From Melieria omissa (taxonomy: Eukaryota; Arthropoda; Insecta; Diptera; Ulidiidae): a stretch of DNA of 64,000 nt. The DNA is taken from assembly GCA_963971225.1 (NCBI GenBank), contig OZ020267.1, positions 99,677,536 to 99,741,535 of the forward strand, given 5' to 3'. The notes beneath the pieces were generated by a model that was not told the DNA's origin, did no database searches, and saw only the letters and a list, made by a program, of their open reading frames with translations. Every line of letters begins with the position of its first letter. Within the stretch, counting starts at the first letter, position 1. A program made the position numbers and the translations under genes. This document shows, piece after piece, positions 12,111-25,600 of the stretch.

Positions 12111-13769
12111 GTTGGATTATTTTCGTCATAATTCTTTGCACTATTTTTCTTTGACTATTACTGATTTAATAATTTGTTATAATTACGCAGTTGGTTTTGC
12201 GAAAAATATTGTTTCATTTCTGCAATGATTCGGAGGCACTTTTGCCAGACGACTTCACTTTCAATTCCACTCTTATCGCTTCCAGTGCAATTTTTTTCCT
12301 CAATTTTCATTTCTATTTCATTCCACTGGCACTGAATGCAAGCGATTTCGTGCGCGCAAATAGACCACGTTTGCATTAGCTGCAGTTGAGTGCAACAGCA
12401 ACAAAAAAAGTTATCATACAGACAACACACAAACTGGCAGGCGACTGCCAGTTTCCGCATCCGGTCAGGCCAAATATCACATTGGATGGAACTGATGATG
12501 TTAATGCGGCTATGGTTGTTGTTGTTGTTATAGATGTAGCAGTTGTTGTTGTATAAGTTGTTGTTGCGTTAATTTGGCTGCTGTTGACAGTCGAAAATCA
12601 GCAAACACACTCTTTAAAAGTATAGCAAAAGCACCAAGTTGACTGCAGATTGCAAAAAAAAAAAAGTCACCAAGTCGACAAGGCGAGAAAGCGAGAAAAT
12701 TCGCGTACTTGTGGCTTATAGAGCGTAGCGCAGCGAACCGACCGACAATCAGCCAACCGAACTAATGGCAATTTGTGCTGCTGCTGTTGTTGGTTGGTTG
12801 CCGCCGTCGCACGTTGGCGGCGGTGAGCGCAAAGAAAACAAAACTGGAGCAACACACCTGCCGACGCAACGCCGTGGAAGCTGATAACTCGACTAATTTA
12901 ATGTGGCCAATTTAAATTGGCAATTTAGCGAGCGAGCGCCGGTGCGAAGCGAATGCGTCGGTGTGTTGGTGCGGCTGGTGGGACGGACGGCGCAACGTGC
13001 GAGCGAGCGGTAGTTGTGTGGGTGTGTTGGTAGTGTTGACAGTGGTAGTGGTCGTGGACGGCGGTTAGGGCCGGGCAGTGCGGTAGAGTGCGTTTCTGTG
13101 TTGGCATAAGTCGGCTGGTCGGTTGGCTGATTGCTGGGCTTTGGCTCATTGTTGGCTGTAGGCTTTCGGTGGCGTTTAGCTGCCTGCTCGATGTGCATCC
13201 AAATTGCTGTGGCTGGTAGTAGAAACATTATGGAACAACAACAATATTGTGTTGAAAAACACTAACAATTAGTATTGGCGTCGTTGGTTCATGTGTGTGT
13301 GTGTAGTCATATTGGTCGGTTGTGTTGGTGGGTCTGTGTGTTGTAATTTTTATAAGTATAATGCAATATTGTTGTTATTGTTAGTATTGGATTGTTGCAT
13401 ACATATTTGTTCATGTTGCATTGTGATAAATTGTATTGTTGTAATTGTTGATAATTTGTGCTGCTGTTGTTGAACTTTTTGTTTGCTTTTTTTTCGATAA
13501 ATTGTATGGAAATTTTAACGTTGTGGTATTCCAGTTGTTGTTGTTATTGTAACGATAAATGCTGAATGGTTTTGCTACTGAAGACCAATTTTTATGAAAT
13601 AAAAAATACAAATTTTAATATTCTTTTTTTTGTTGCTGAAATTTTCTACGTTAATGTTGTTGTTGTTATTGACATATTATTTTTCACTGCTTTGGTTTTT
13701 TCGGCCGTGGGTGAAAACAATTGTAAGCGCTGTAAAGCCGTATGATCACAAAAGGTGAACTTAGAATGG
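12111..13769. other. GC-richer non-coding island; promoter candidate
   Basis: Between about 12,680 and 13,220 base composition becomes clearly GC-richer than its neighbours, with many GCGAGCGAGC and TCGGTTGG-like blocks, then returns to GTT-rich DNA. The minus-strand ORF at 12,893-13,228 is rich in Pro, Thr and Arg with no domain. The island could be an unannotated promoter or 5' leader for the downstream CUB/EGF gene, whose first visible exon begins with a splice acceptor at 28,355 and therefore needs an upstream exon. That link is inference only. Confidence 0.3.
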
Positions 13770-14246
13770 GTCTGACTTGCAATTAATTTATTTTTTATTT
13801 ATTTATTTTATTTTTTATTTTATTTTAATTTATTTTATTTTATTTTATTTTATTTTATTTTATTTTATTTTATTTTGATTTATTTTATTTTTTATTATTT
13901 TATTCTAATTTAATTTAATTTATTTTATTGTTTTTATTTTTTTTATTTTATTTTATTTTATTTTATTTTATTTTATTTTGATTTATTTTATTTTTTATTA
14001 TTTTATTCTAATTTAATTTAATTTATTTTATTTTTTTTATTTTTTATTTTATTTTATTTTATTTTATTTTATTTTATTTTATTTTATTTTATTTTGTGTT
14101 ATTTTGTTTTATTGTATTTTATTTTATTTTATTTTATTTTATTTTATTTTATTTTATTTTATTTTCTTTTATTTTATTTTATTTTATTTTATTTTATTTT
14201 ATTTTATTTTATTTTATTTTATTTTATTTTATTTTATTTTATTTTA
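13770..14246. repeat. (ATTTT)n pentanucleotide array
   Basis: Nearly continuous TATTT/ATTTT repeats for about 460 bp, with a few interruptions (TTTGATTTATTTTATTTTTT twice, about 105 bp apart, suggesting one internal duplication). Same motif as the arrays at 36,353 and 36,961, but on the opposite strand. Confidence 0.95.
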
Positions 14247-16654
14247 GTTGCAATTTTGTAAGTGCCATTAAGCTTCGAAAACTCAAGAAAGGTCATTGAC
14301 AAACGGAGATCAATTTCAAAAGACTGTAAATATTACATACTAAACTGTCAATGCATACAGTCCGAGTGTATACTCGAAATTTCCACACCGGACTTAATCG
14401 ATATTTGGCCACAGCCACCACTTACACCAAGTCTGCTTTCGAGTTAATGCATTAATGATTTTACGACACACCGTTGTATTGCAATGACGCAGAGTGGTGT
14501 GTTCGCTTATTTGAATGCTTTTGAAGCCAGCAGCTTAACTGCTTAATTTGCTTCCAGGCATTGTATGGGATCGGCTCGACTGGCCACGTGCACAGCTGGC
14601 GGCATTTTAGAGCTACTGAGCGCTGCTGAACCGCACCTGCAAGCGGCTCACTGACGTTACTCAGCACAACTACACTCTATTCTAAACACACACAAGTGTA
14701 TGTGTATGTATGTGTTTGTGTGCGTTACACTTCGAGTTCGAATTTCTTGCGCTTATCATTGACGCGTGCGGTAGCAATTGGCGTCAGCGTCTAAGGCAAC
14801 GATAAATTCAAATTGAAAATAATAAAACCAAAAAAACCAAACAAAAAACAAAATCAACTACAATAAATACAAAAATAATAACAACAACAAGCATTGAGCG
14901 CAAACACACAGTGGAAAATTGAACATAAGCAAACTGCGAGCGAAATTAAGGCGAAACGGCTGCACGACTTTTGCCGCTGATAAGCATCGTTGTACAATAC
15001 CAAAAGCAACAACAAAAACAACAACAATTGATAATAACAAGCAGCAAGTAAAAACAAAGTACAAAAGACATTTTTCTGTGCGGCGATAAGGCGATTTGTG
15101 TCTATGTGTCTATGTGTGACTGTGAATGTGTTTGTATTTGTGTTTGAATCAGTGGCGGTTGAAAAAAAATTACAAACCAGAGACAAATGTCTGTAAAGTT
15201 GGGCAGCAACTTTTGAATTTTAACATTTTATTTGTCTTATTTTTTTTTATTCCTCAATCATCAATTAAAGTGTTTGCTAAATAATATTTACAAACTTTTG
15301 CACTTTCTACTTTTATCTTTATTGGTTTGTTTTTTTCGTTGCTAATTTCATTTTTGTTTGTAATTTGTTTAGTGTTCGATTCGATTTTAATTGACTTTAC
15401 TTGTTTACATACAGCGATAAAATTGTGGGAAGTCGTTGGTGGTGGCGCTTTTTTAAGTGAGCTGTGCGTGGATGGTTTGAGGTGGAAGAGGCGCTTAGTG
15501 AAACTGTAAAGGTAGTGAAATTTACGCGGTAAAATTTCAAGGAACTTGAGAGACAGCCAATTGTGCTAAGTATACATGTGACAAGGCTTAAGTTTCAGTG
15601 ACAGCTGCAACGAGATTAACAGCGGAGTAGGCAGAGCTTAAATGCAAATTGGGTTTTGGAGACACATTTTCCTTGAAAATATTTGCATGTCATGTGTCTT
15701 GTTAGGAGGAGAGTGAAGTGCCGAAAAAACGTCAGATAGAATCGTCTAAAGTGAAAATACATTCAGTGTATACCAAATATTCAAATGTTATGTGCTTGGA
15801 GTGTTCAGGCTTTGTACAGAGAAGGTCCTGGATAGACATTTCTGATATCCAGGAAACGTTAAAAGCAGGTTTAGGTTGTACTCAATGCTTACCCCATTCA
15901 CGAGGGTTGAATTATTGTCCATATTATAGGGGAAAGAGGACCCAAGAGGTGATCTCATATCAAGAGAAGGTTTCAGCCTATAACGTTCCAGCATGTTAGT
16001 GGCCAAAGATTCATTAGTAACCATAAAGAGTTGAAACTTGATTAGAAATTCTTGTATTCAGATTCAAATTTTTCATTTTTCCAATGGATGGCTTTAGTTA
16101 TCCGTATCTCGCGTTGTGTAAGCGCTATCGAATTGCATTGGATGGCATCAAAGAGATACGATTTTGCACTAAAAAACCTTCTCAGACCGTTTTGTAATTG
16201 TTTCTCTAAGTTACGTTTGGGCGCCTGTCAAAGACGGACAGCAGCAAGGAGAAAATACGCCATATTTAAAATTTTTTATATTTTTTATGATTCCTACAGT
16301 AGTAGTACTCAATCATTTGTAGTTTTGGTCTCGACAATTCCATTCTGGTGAATTCGATGTCAAAAATGCATCACGCTTTGAAAGGTCAATTTTTGAAAAT
16401 ATCTATAAAATCATGAAAATCCTTGAGATCAATTGTCATTTAAACACTGTTTGGATTCTTCAGCAACTAAAAATAGGACAAAAAGCCTGGTGGTTGACAA
16501 ACCTGGATAAGACTGGATACAAAAAGGAACTCGATGTATAGGTGCCACGTGAGTTATCTAAATTTCCATCTGTGAATCGCTGTTGAACAAAATTAGAAGA
16601 ACAAAATTCAAGGACGTGGTGGTGTTCATATAAGTTCTTTAGACATTTTGTTTT
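14247..16654. other. No gene recognised; A/CAA-rich possible leader
   Basis: At 14,820-15,060 the + strand is A-rich with many CAACAACAA runs, the style of long fly 5' leaders, and could hold an upstream non-coding exon of the CUB/EGF gene. I cannot place a cap site or donor with confidence. The ORF 15,718-15,999 begins at GTG, has a few Cys pairs but matches nothing I know. Otherwise spacer. Confidence 0.3.
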
Positions 16655-16985
16655 CAAAACAAACTAATGAAAATTTTCAAGAATATTCGGCGATGTAATT
16701 TGTGAAGGACATTTTCAATACCTATTCGTCCTTCAGTACTAAAAAATAATTTGTTTTTAAGTTATAAGAATTTTTCTCTTTCATTTAATATTCTACACTG
16801 CACTAAATTTTTTAAATATCTTTTTTTTAAACATATTTAAAATTTCAAAGTCGTTTTAAAACAATCCTGACGTCAAAGAGAAAAACTAAAAAAAAGTTTT
16901 ACCATATTTGCCTCCCAGATTTGCAAGTTTATTGATTTGTTCATGTGTTTTAAAATTTTGTTGATTTTTGTTGCATAGAAAAATG
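16655..16985. repeat. Dispersed repeat, copy 1
   Basis: This ~330-bp stretch shares ordered similarity with 51,455-51,770: AAACAAACTA, GAAATTTTCAAG(A/G)ATATTC, GAAGGAC, TCTTTCATTT, TTCTACA, AATCCTG, AGATTTGC(A/G)AGT and TTGTTCATGTGTTT. No ORF, no clear termini, so the class is unknown. Confidence 0.65.
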
Positions 16986-19499
16986 ATTCGCCAGAAACAT
17001 TTTAAACATTTTTATTTGTTTCTGGATACTGATTTGAAGATTGGTTACAGAAAAGATCCCATGACGTAGAGTCAAGGCTAGTCTACTCAGATTCTTGCAA
17101 TTCAAAAAATATATTTAATAGTTCAGTCTGTGCCTTAAATGCATTCCAATTTTTCTGAGTAACAGATAAAAGAAGTAAAGCAAAGCAATCACCAGATTTT
17201 TAATGTCTATCAGTTACCACTGCCTTCACTTCAACTTGTTCTTTTCTTATTCTTTTTTCATGTGTCTCTTGTAGATAACACTTTACACACAGCCTAAAAG
17301 TATGCAATACATACGCCAATGCTGCTGCTGCCACAGCTAGTCGCTACTCCCTTCCTCTCTCTTTCTCTGTCTCTACCTCTTCTCATCATTCAATCTTCCA
17401 CCCCGCACTCGAACTACTAACTTTGCGTACAAACGACAATTAATTTGTTCGTTCGGCTTGAATATCGCATTTGGAGTTTTGCGCAGAATTTTATTGTTGT
17501 TGTTGTTAAAAAAAGTTTTTCGCGCTGCGGCGTTTTGCGGCCGCATTGGTGACTTGTGCAGCTGGCGTTTAATTTAATCAAAACAGTGAAAATGGCGGCG
17601 CTAAATGAGACTAGTTTCTAGTTGCCAGTGTTTTATGTATTTTGCCCGCAAACGATAGCTGAAACAATGAGAGTAGAGGCAAAGAGTTGTAAATGTGTCA
17701 GGTGTACGAAATGGCGGAAATTTGCGCTTGAAGGCCGCAGCAAAAATATTGTGAAAGCAATCCAATTACAAGAAATTTGTAAGAAAAACAAAGCATCTTG
17801 GAATTCGTTCAGCGTTCACTTAGCGCGAATGTTGCGGCTAACAATAACTTGCGAAATAGTAGAGTTGTGAAAATTAAATGAAAGGATTGGATTGGTGCGG
17901 GCAGTGAACGGTGAAATTTTGAAGACTTTGAGGAGCTATTCAGATAAATTGTGAGCTGCATTGTGTTGCGGAAGCGAATCAACGAGATTGATTCTTAGAG
18001 ATGAGTTGTTTCAGAAAAAAAATATTTTCGTTATATGTCCATCCACTTTAAGGTTTTAATCCACTTTAAGGTTTACTGTGAGGACTTTACCTAAGTCTAG
18101 GAGGAAATCAGTTTCGTAGTCCCAGTTTACTGGAGAATATCCTTACGCATTCATAATCGTATTCCACGTTCGTATAGTTTAAGCACTAATGTTGTGGAGC
18201 CTCATGCGATACTAACATCCACTGGCAGTAATGTTTTTTAGTTCGAACCACTAACTTGTCCGAGAAGAAAGCAAAGAAATTGTAATCTTTTCAAGTGATT
18301 ATCACTGCCATTCTCTGTTATTTCTTAGCTCGGGTTTTTCGTTTCTATCGAGCTAAACATTTATGTTAAATTTTACTGGCATCACTGAACCTATGCTCCT
18401 TTCATTAATTATGCAAAATCTTAATTTCTCTACGAATTAAACAAACTCAAACACACATTAAGACACCTTTTGAAGGCCAGCTGAATACTAAAGCAGGCAA
18501 CTGCACACATGAGCTCTCATGCTCTCATGTTTGCCTACACCTGCATGAAAATATCGACTTGGCTATGTGTGTTTTTGCATACAACTGTATATGTGTGTGT
18601 AAGTATGTTTGTAACATTCGACAAGTGTGTATTTGTATGAAATTTCCTTCCGTTCTTGGTTCTTCATTCTCAAATGTTTTTAAGCACACATGTACATTCA
18701 CACCCAGCCAGGGCCTGCGGTGCGTATGAGCAACCAGTAATAATGGCTGTATTTCTTATACATGCAAACGAATATTATGTGTGCACGTTGCCGCAAATTC
18801 CCAGAAGATCAGCCATACAAAAACAACACAAACAACAACAGCGCAAAGTAAATACCACAATGTAAGCAATAATGAGAGAAAAACAAATATGAGCGAAAGC
18901 AAAGTATGTCAGAAATCAAGCGACAAACATGACAGTATCAAGGTAAATGTAAATCGAAATTGATAAAGGAGTGAAAATAAAATGAAGAAGAACCACATGT
19001 AAGGGAAGAAAATGAATCGGTGTCAGTGTGTTGGTGCATGAGTTAATGTGCTGAATGGGAGGCGGAGTATATAAAATGAAAAGCAAAGTGCAAATATTAA
19101 ACGTTCTTTATGTCATGAAGCGTACCTGCTGGTATTTGTTATATATTGCAATACATATGTACAAATATATTTATATATGCGCAGTGGTGTACAAAGTAAA
19201 TGGAAAATTCATCATGTAGACGTAATTATTTTGTTGGTTGCATGTCGCTTGTGTAGAATATGAAATCAAATTTTAAAATTATGTTGAAGGTGTGATTGGA
19301 GAAGATGGCTGCAAATGTGTTGTGGTGTTTGTGGGGAAAGGCACGAAAACAACGAGGGTCATATATCACATCAGACAAATGAGGGTAAGTACGGCAACGC
19401 ATTTCAACAAGTTTTATGCAATTAAGGGCGGGTTGCGGTTAGGTAAGAAGAAGAGCAACTGGCATCTGAAAATGTGATGTGTTAGAAGCAGGGAATGTG
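16986..19499. other. No gene recognised
   Basis: AT-rich spacer with CT-rich (17,340-17,400), CA and GT stretches. The ORF 17,622-17,870 starts at a non-ATG codon and has no domain. Nothing supportable. Confidence 0.45.
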
Positions 19500-20345
19500 T
19501 ACACATTAGTCTGGAATAGAATACAATGAAATCAGGAAAGTTAAGGTAATGTATGGTTAAGTGAGGTAAAGTATGGGAAATTAGATAAGGGAAAACATGT
19601 ATGGAAATAAAAGGAAAATTGATTGAATTAAGAAATAGGGTTAGGAAATTAAGGAAAGTGAAAAGTAGAAAAGGAAAGTAAGGGACTAAAAGGAAAGCTG
19701 GTTGCATTGAGGTTAGAAATTGGGATTAGGAAATTAGGAGAAGGTAATAGTAGGAAAGGAAACTAGGGGAATAAACGAAAAGTTGGTGGCCTTAAGCTTA
19801 GAAATTAGGATTAAAAAGTTAAGAAATAGAAAAGTAGAAAAGGAAAATAGTTGAATAAAAGCAAAGCTGGTTAAAATGAGATTAGAAATTGAGTTTTGAA
19901 AATAGTTGAGTTAAAGTAACGAAATTAAGGTAACAGAATACTTGGCAAAGGAAGTAAAATAATGAAAGAAGAGTTGGTTGAATTGAATAGGAAAGGAATG
20001 TACATAAGTAAAAAAGTTTTTTGAATAAAAGTTGGGAAATTAATTAAAATTAGGTAAGGTAAGAAAGGTAAGGGTATGAAAGAAAATTTGTTTGAAGTAA
20101 GAATTAGGATTACAAAATTACGAAAAGGGAAAAGTAAAAAAGGAAAGTAAGGGAATAGAAGGAATGCTGGTTAAATGGACATTAAAAATTAAGGTTAGGA
20201 AATTAGGATAAGGTAGAAAGTAGGAAAGGAAAGTAGGGGAATAAACGGAAGTTGGTTGAGTTAAGGTTAGAAATTAGGGTTAGAAAATTAAGGTAATAAA
20301 ACGAAAGTTGGCTTAAATTGGAGGAAAGAAAAGTAGGAAAAAGTC
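19500..20345. repeat. Degenerate AAGG/TTAGAAATT minisatellite, ~85-90 bp units
   Basis: The + strand is A/G-rich and repeats a unit with the order GGAAAGTA(A/G)GGG, AATAAA(A/C)G, AAAG(C/T)TGGTTG, TTAGAAATT(A/G)GG, TTAG(G/A)AAATTA(A/G)G and AAAAGTAG. Clear unit starts are near 19,671, 19,753, 19,840, 20,139 and 20,227, with shortened or merged units between. Non-coding tandem DNA. Confidence 0.75.
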
Positions 20346-21524
20346 AGACTAGTTGAGGTGAAGTTTATTGAGCAAATTTTAGTTACATCTTAGTAAGATT
20401 GAGGTATAGAACGATGCAATCAACTGGAGCTAAGGCTAAAGATGGCAAAAGGTCGTTGCACAAAATATCAATTTGTTAGAATTACAACAGGTGTTGTAAG
20501 TATTTTAAGCTGCTTTCAAGGAACCAAATAATCAACCAATGATCAGAAGTTCTAAGAGCGCGGAGTCATGGTATTGGTAGAAAGATGGGAAAAAGTCGAC
20601 GCATAAAATGAAAAATTTATCATTGACTGAAGTTCAATTGTTGTATTAAACAACTTAGTTGTATTTTATACTACACAATTTAAAATACCTTTGCCAACCT
20701 AATACTTTTGTTGCTGTTTATGCTCCAAAATTCTACTTGCAGATGCAATATAATGCATAAACAACTTAAAAAAGCGATTATCTTTTGATTTTCAACCTAT
20801 ACGAACATTGTTTCTGTATCAATATCGATTTAGTTATTCACGTATATACACATATACATATAAACAAGAGAAGAGCTAAGAGGGAGCTCAGTATTCTCAA
20901 TGCCGCAGAGTTCATTTTAAATGCCAAGACAGGAAATTGAATGCTTTGGCATTAACTCTTCACCCACTGGAATGCTAACGAAAATTGTGAAAGGGAAGGG
21001 AGGACAACCTAATAGTTTGAAGCTTAAAGGTGTTGAGTATTTTTGGTTTTTAATTTAGTTATATATATAAACTTACTAAGCATGGACAAGTAAGCAAATG
21101 AGAACAATTTAACGTTACTGAAAACATAGTAATGAAAGGTATTTCAATAAGTCTGAACAGGTCCCTTTTTACGCCGATTATATAGTCACTTCTGTTGCCT
21201 GACTACTTTAATTTTTCTCTTAGTTTATCTTGAATATTGTTGGTCTGATTTAGTTTGTTTTAAAGCAAACTAATTGATCAGTTATGATTAATGCAGATCA
21301 TAAGTAAGTATAAATTTTTATCCTTATACGTTAAGTAGACATGGTTCGGTGTTGTTTAAGATTACTAATAATGAGTTCTCTATACTCTGGAACCTCTCAC
21401 TTTATGCGGTTTGACATAAAAGTGTATTAGCTAAAAAGTTGTGGTGCTAAAGTGGCAGTAAATGGAATCGAATCGAGATCTAAGTTAACAAAAGTGCTAG
21501 AAAATTTGACAAATTGTTTCATAG
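20346..21524. other. No gene recognised
   Basis: AT-rich spacer between the minisatellite and the 21.5-kb duplication. I see nothing supportable. Confidence 0.45.
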
Positions 21525-21850
21525 CTACTCCCCAGTTGCTCTTAGGGGGTTAACATATATGACTGACCCCCACTAGTTTTCCCTATTGAACATTTCTTTC
21601 AAATACATTTATACCTTATCTCCAATTCTTAATGGGGCTCCCATACAAAATGATCCTTTTTTATAAAATAGGCTTCCAACTGCTCCCAGGTTGCCCTCAG
21701 ATAACTCAAATATAAGACTGACACTCATTTATTTTCCCTTCTGAATGGGTTTTTTTTCAAACATGCCTACCCGCTATCTCAAACTCTTAAGGAGGCTGCC
21801 ATACAAAAGTGTAATTTTCTGTGGAATTGGTTACTTACTTGTAAATTTAG
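21525..21850. repeat. Diverged tandem duplication, ~160-bp units
   Basis: Two consecutive copies share, in order, CTGCTCCC/CTACTCCCC with AGGTTGC/AGTTGC, ATATAAGACTGAC/ATATATGACTGAC, TTTTCCCT, TTTCAAA, CTATCTC/TTATCTCC and GGGGCTCCCATACAAAA/GGAGGCTGCCATACAAAA. Copy boundaries are near 21,528 and 21,688. Confidence 0.7.
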
Positions 21851-22620
21851 TTAGTGAGAAATCATTGTATCTCAGAAACTACTGACGCGATTGGAACCAT
21901 TCATTCAACATTAAAATTGAAAATTTTTTACTAAAAAAAAATATAAAATTAAAGTGCCAAAACTCTTCACCAGAGGGCGCCGCCCATACAAATGAAGTTG
22001 TGAGGCCATCAACTTTTGGATTTCTACGAAGCAAAAATCAAAATGTACGAAAAATCCAACGAAAATCCATTAACTTTCTAATTTAAAATATAAGTAATTA
22101 AGTTCATAATTAAATTTAAAAAGAAAATACGCAGCTTAAGAAATACGTATTTCTTAAAAAAAAAACATTACAACAAAATGCAAAAGCACAAATAACTGTC
22201 AAGGGCTGTAAATGCAGAAATGCGAAAAATATTGCGTGAATTTCTAAAATGTTTGGCTTTTTTGTTTGTTCCCATTTCGTTGTGTTTTTCAAATTTCCAA
22301 CTTTCTGTTCGCGCTGTTGTTTTTGGGCAGTGCCGGTCCCTGTCCCATGGGCAACATTAGAATTGCATTTTGGTTGCCCAATTCTCTCGCTCCATCACAA
22401 GGCCGCGCACCTCAATTGTAAACTTTGAAACTACAACAAAAACGACAACAACAATGTTGCTCCCACTCACGCGCACGCTTGACAGCGTCAGCTGCGTTTG
22501 AAATCCTCGAAGCGCGTCAATGCGCGCGTTGCTCAATGATTTTTGCATTAAATTGCAGAGGCGTGTGCTGCTGCAATGCGGCATAGGTTTGACTGTCTGC
22601 TAGTATGCGTATGTGTGTGT
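21851..22620. other. No gene recognised; ends in a GT microsatellite
   Basis: Spacer containing a GGGCGCCGCCCATACAAATGA segment near 21,975. It ends in a (GT)n run (22,611-22,624) immediately against the hAT element. Confidence 0.45.
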
Positions 22621-22628
22621 GTGTGAGT

Positions 22629-25600
22629 CAGTGGCGGATTTACCAGCAGGCTAAGTAGGCTTGAGCCTAGGGCGGCAGATTTTAGGGGCGGCAAATTTGA
22701 AAACCGATTTTTTTAGATTTTCGTCAGACGATTTTCTGATGTGTAGATATCTCTCTAGAAGTCCACAAGACACCTTTCCGATGACTTTTCCCTCTTCTCT
22801 TTCATTGTACTTTCAACGGGTACCGCAAACTCCTATATTCTACGGTAAAACACCCATATAACAAGGCACGAGACAACAAGTTTTACGCTTGCAAAAAATA
22901 TTAGGTCGTGATTTGAGAAGCTCTGTTGTGTGGAGTAAGTGAACCGAAATTTACGGAACAAAAGCATCTATGTATGCGAATTTCCCATACTAATATTTCG
23001 AGTAGGAGTGTCGTCATTTTTAACGACACTTTCAAAATAAAGCTGCAGGATTGCCAGATGCTGGCAGGCCCAAGTCGCCAGATTCGGAATCTGATGTAGC
23101 CGAAAACGCCCAAATAGGGGGGCGTCTGAAAAAGCTCCTTAAATTTCCTTAGAATTACACCTTGAGTAGTGTATTTGCTTACTTTCTGTCTTAGTTTGCC
23201 CATCGCTACCTCTACCTCCTCGGTCCAGTTAGACTTGTTTTTTGTTTTTTATGTAATGTGGTTTGGTTTATGGTTAGTTACCACGTTAGTGGAAGGGTTA
23301 TTAAAAAGTAAACGAAGTCAAATGTTTAATTATTTTTATTCATTGATATACCAATGGTTTCCCCACTTCCCCATTTATTCGGATTTAAAACACAATAATG
23401 TACGAAATAAAATGCACGATTCAGTATAAATAACTGAGTAAACAACGTAAACGGCGGCAGAAATTAGAGTAAGTAATCTGTGTGGGCGGCAGCAAAGAAG
23501 ATGTAATGTAAATTGTAATACTATTCAAGTCGCCAAACGGATTTTTAAGTCGCCGCAAGGGGCTCTGAGATAGCCCAATTGGCGACATGTAGCCCAATCT
23601 GGCAACAGTGTAAAGCTGCAACAAGGGCAAACGGGGAAGTCCCGTACTTCAATAAACAAAGCCACGATTGATAGCTTCCCGCAATAATTGCATAACGAAT
23701 TCACACTTCTTCCTGGTGTGCGTTGTGCGCTGTGATTTTTCAAAGTGTTCGTCGATTGTATGAATATTTCCATAGCACCGGTGAGTAAAAAATTATAATA
23801 ATCATTATACAATATAAATAATCATCCACAATGAATCAGTTTATTGAAAAAGTCCTGCAAAATATTTTTCAATTCGATGCTTGAAACACAGTCACGTTGA
23901 ACAGTTGAATGTTTATACGTCAACCTTTAATAGTATTCCAAAAGATTTCTCATGCTTCTATTGTTATTTTGTCTTTTTTTAATAAAGCAAACATCGGAAT
24001 AATAATTGGGAATAAACAATTCATCGGGAAAAATTCAACAATCCCACAATCATCAAAAAATTGTTACAATGAGTGATGGAAGAAAGCGACTTAGTGGAGC
24101 TGAGTATAAAAAGAAAGCCAAAATGAAAAAAGAAGAACAAGAGCAGATTATCCATAAAACAATAAAAATTGACAGTTTTTTTAAAAGTGGAAGTAGTGAC
24201 GAAATATCAGAAACTTCAACAACGTGCACTGTGACAATTCGATCTGGAAAAGATGAAACGGATTTTAACTCTGCAGCCCAATCATCTGTTGAACAATCCA
24301 CTTTAAATAAAAATGATAATTATGTTCTTGGCGAAGAGAAATCATCAATAAGTGATAGCTGCTTGAAAATTGAAGATACGTCTCAGACTCAGGGGTTAAA
24401 TGATGACCAAGTGCAAACAACAGTAAATATAAACAAAGATCCGGCTTTATGGGAAATTAACGATACCTTAAGGGAGATTATCGCAAGATGCGGCTTCGAT
24501 CAAAACAAGACTTGTGACTTCTCTAAAAGTGAAAAACTATATGCTAATCAGCGTCGTTTCCTGCCAGTGAGTATCTTCCAAAGAAAAATGAAAAATAATG
24601 AAGTGAAAGACCGAAATTGGCTGGTTTATTCTGAAAGTAAGAGTTCCGTATATTGCGGACCCTGTTTGGCATTCGGTCCATTACAGAATACAACTCAGTT
24701 TGAGAACCAAGGATTTAATGATTGGAAAAATGCAGAATACCGAGTAGCTCAACATGAAAACTCGGCGCGTCATAAATCTAGTATGCTTAGTTTGAAAGCT
24801 AGAAGTGAGATTCATGGTCAAATCAACAATTTACTCTATCTCCAAATTGATGAAGAAATTGCTTATTGGAGAAACGTTCTGAAGAGGGTCGTTGCTGTAG
24901 TGAAGCGGATGTGTTCAAGAGGTCTCGCTTTTAGAGGAAAAAGTGAAAAGTTCGGTGATCCACACAACGGAAATTATTTTATGATGTTGGAACTGTTAGC
25001 TGAGTTTGATCCTTTTTTAGCCAGTCATATTGAACGCTTTGGGAATCAAGGATCTGGTAGTACCAGTTACTTATCAAAGACCGTTTGCGATGAGTTTATT
25101 CTCTTGATGGGTCATAAAGTATCGAAGCAGATTGGAGACGAGATACGAACGGCGAAATACTTTTCCCTAATCATCGATTCAACACCAGACATCGCACATG
25201 TGGACCAAGTCACTCTCGTGATTCGATACGTTTTGGAAACGGGAGAACCATGTGAAAGATTTCTCAAGTTTTTGCCCTCAGTGGGACATAAAGCTGAAGA
25301 TATGTTTTCTGCCATTACTTCGGAACTAAAAACCTTAGGAATAGATATTGAAGACTGTCGTGGACAATCATATGATAATGCCGCGAATATGTCTGGAATG
25401 TACAACGGCTTACAAGCTAAAATTCAAAGCCAAGCACCGTTTGCTTTTTTCGTTCCTTGCTCTGCCCATTCTTTAAATTTAGTGGCAACTGCGACTGCTG
25501 AATCTTGTACAGAAGCATGTCGCTTCTTCATGTTGCTCCAAGAAATTTACGTTTTTTTTGTAAGTTCAACACAACGCTGGAAAAAATTAATAACTGAAGT

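Noticed and set aside
12893..13228. Minus-strand Pro/Thr/Arg-rich ORF in the GC-richer island
   Set aside because: No domain, no conserved codon pattern visible, and overlapping open frames; kept only as a possible regulatory island.
14096..14299. ORF of repeated ILFYF on the + strand
   Set aside because: Translation of the ATTTT microsatellite.
15718..15999. 93-residue ORF with CxxC pairs
   Set aside because: Starts at GTG, matches no known zinc-binding fold, no supporting splice or promoter signal.
23041..23620. Nested inverted repeat (TTGCCAGAT/ATCTGGCAA) inside the hAT element
   Set aside because: The two patches share only short blocks, with no clean ends or target duplication.
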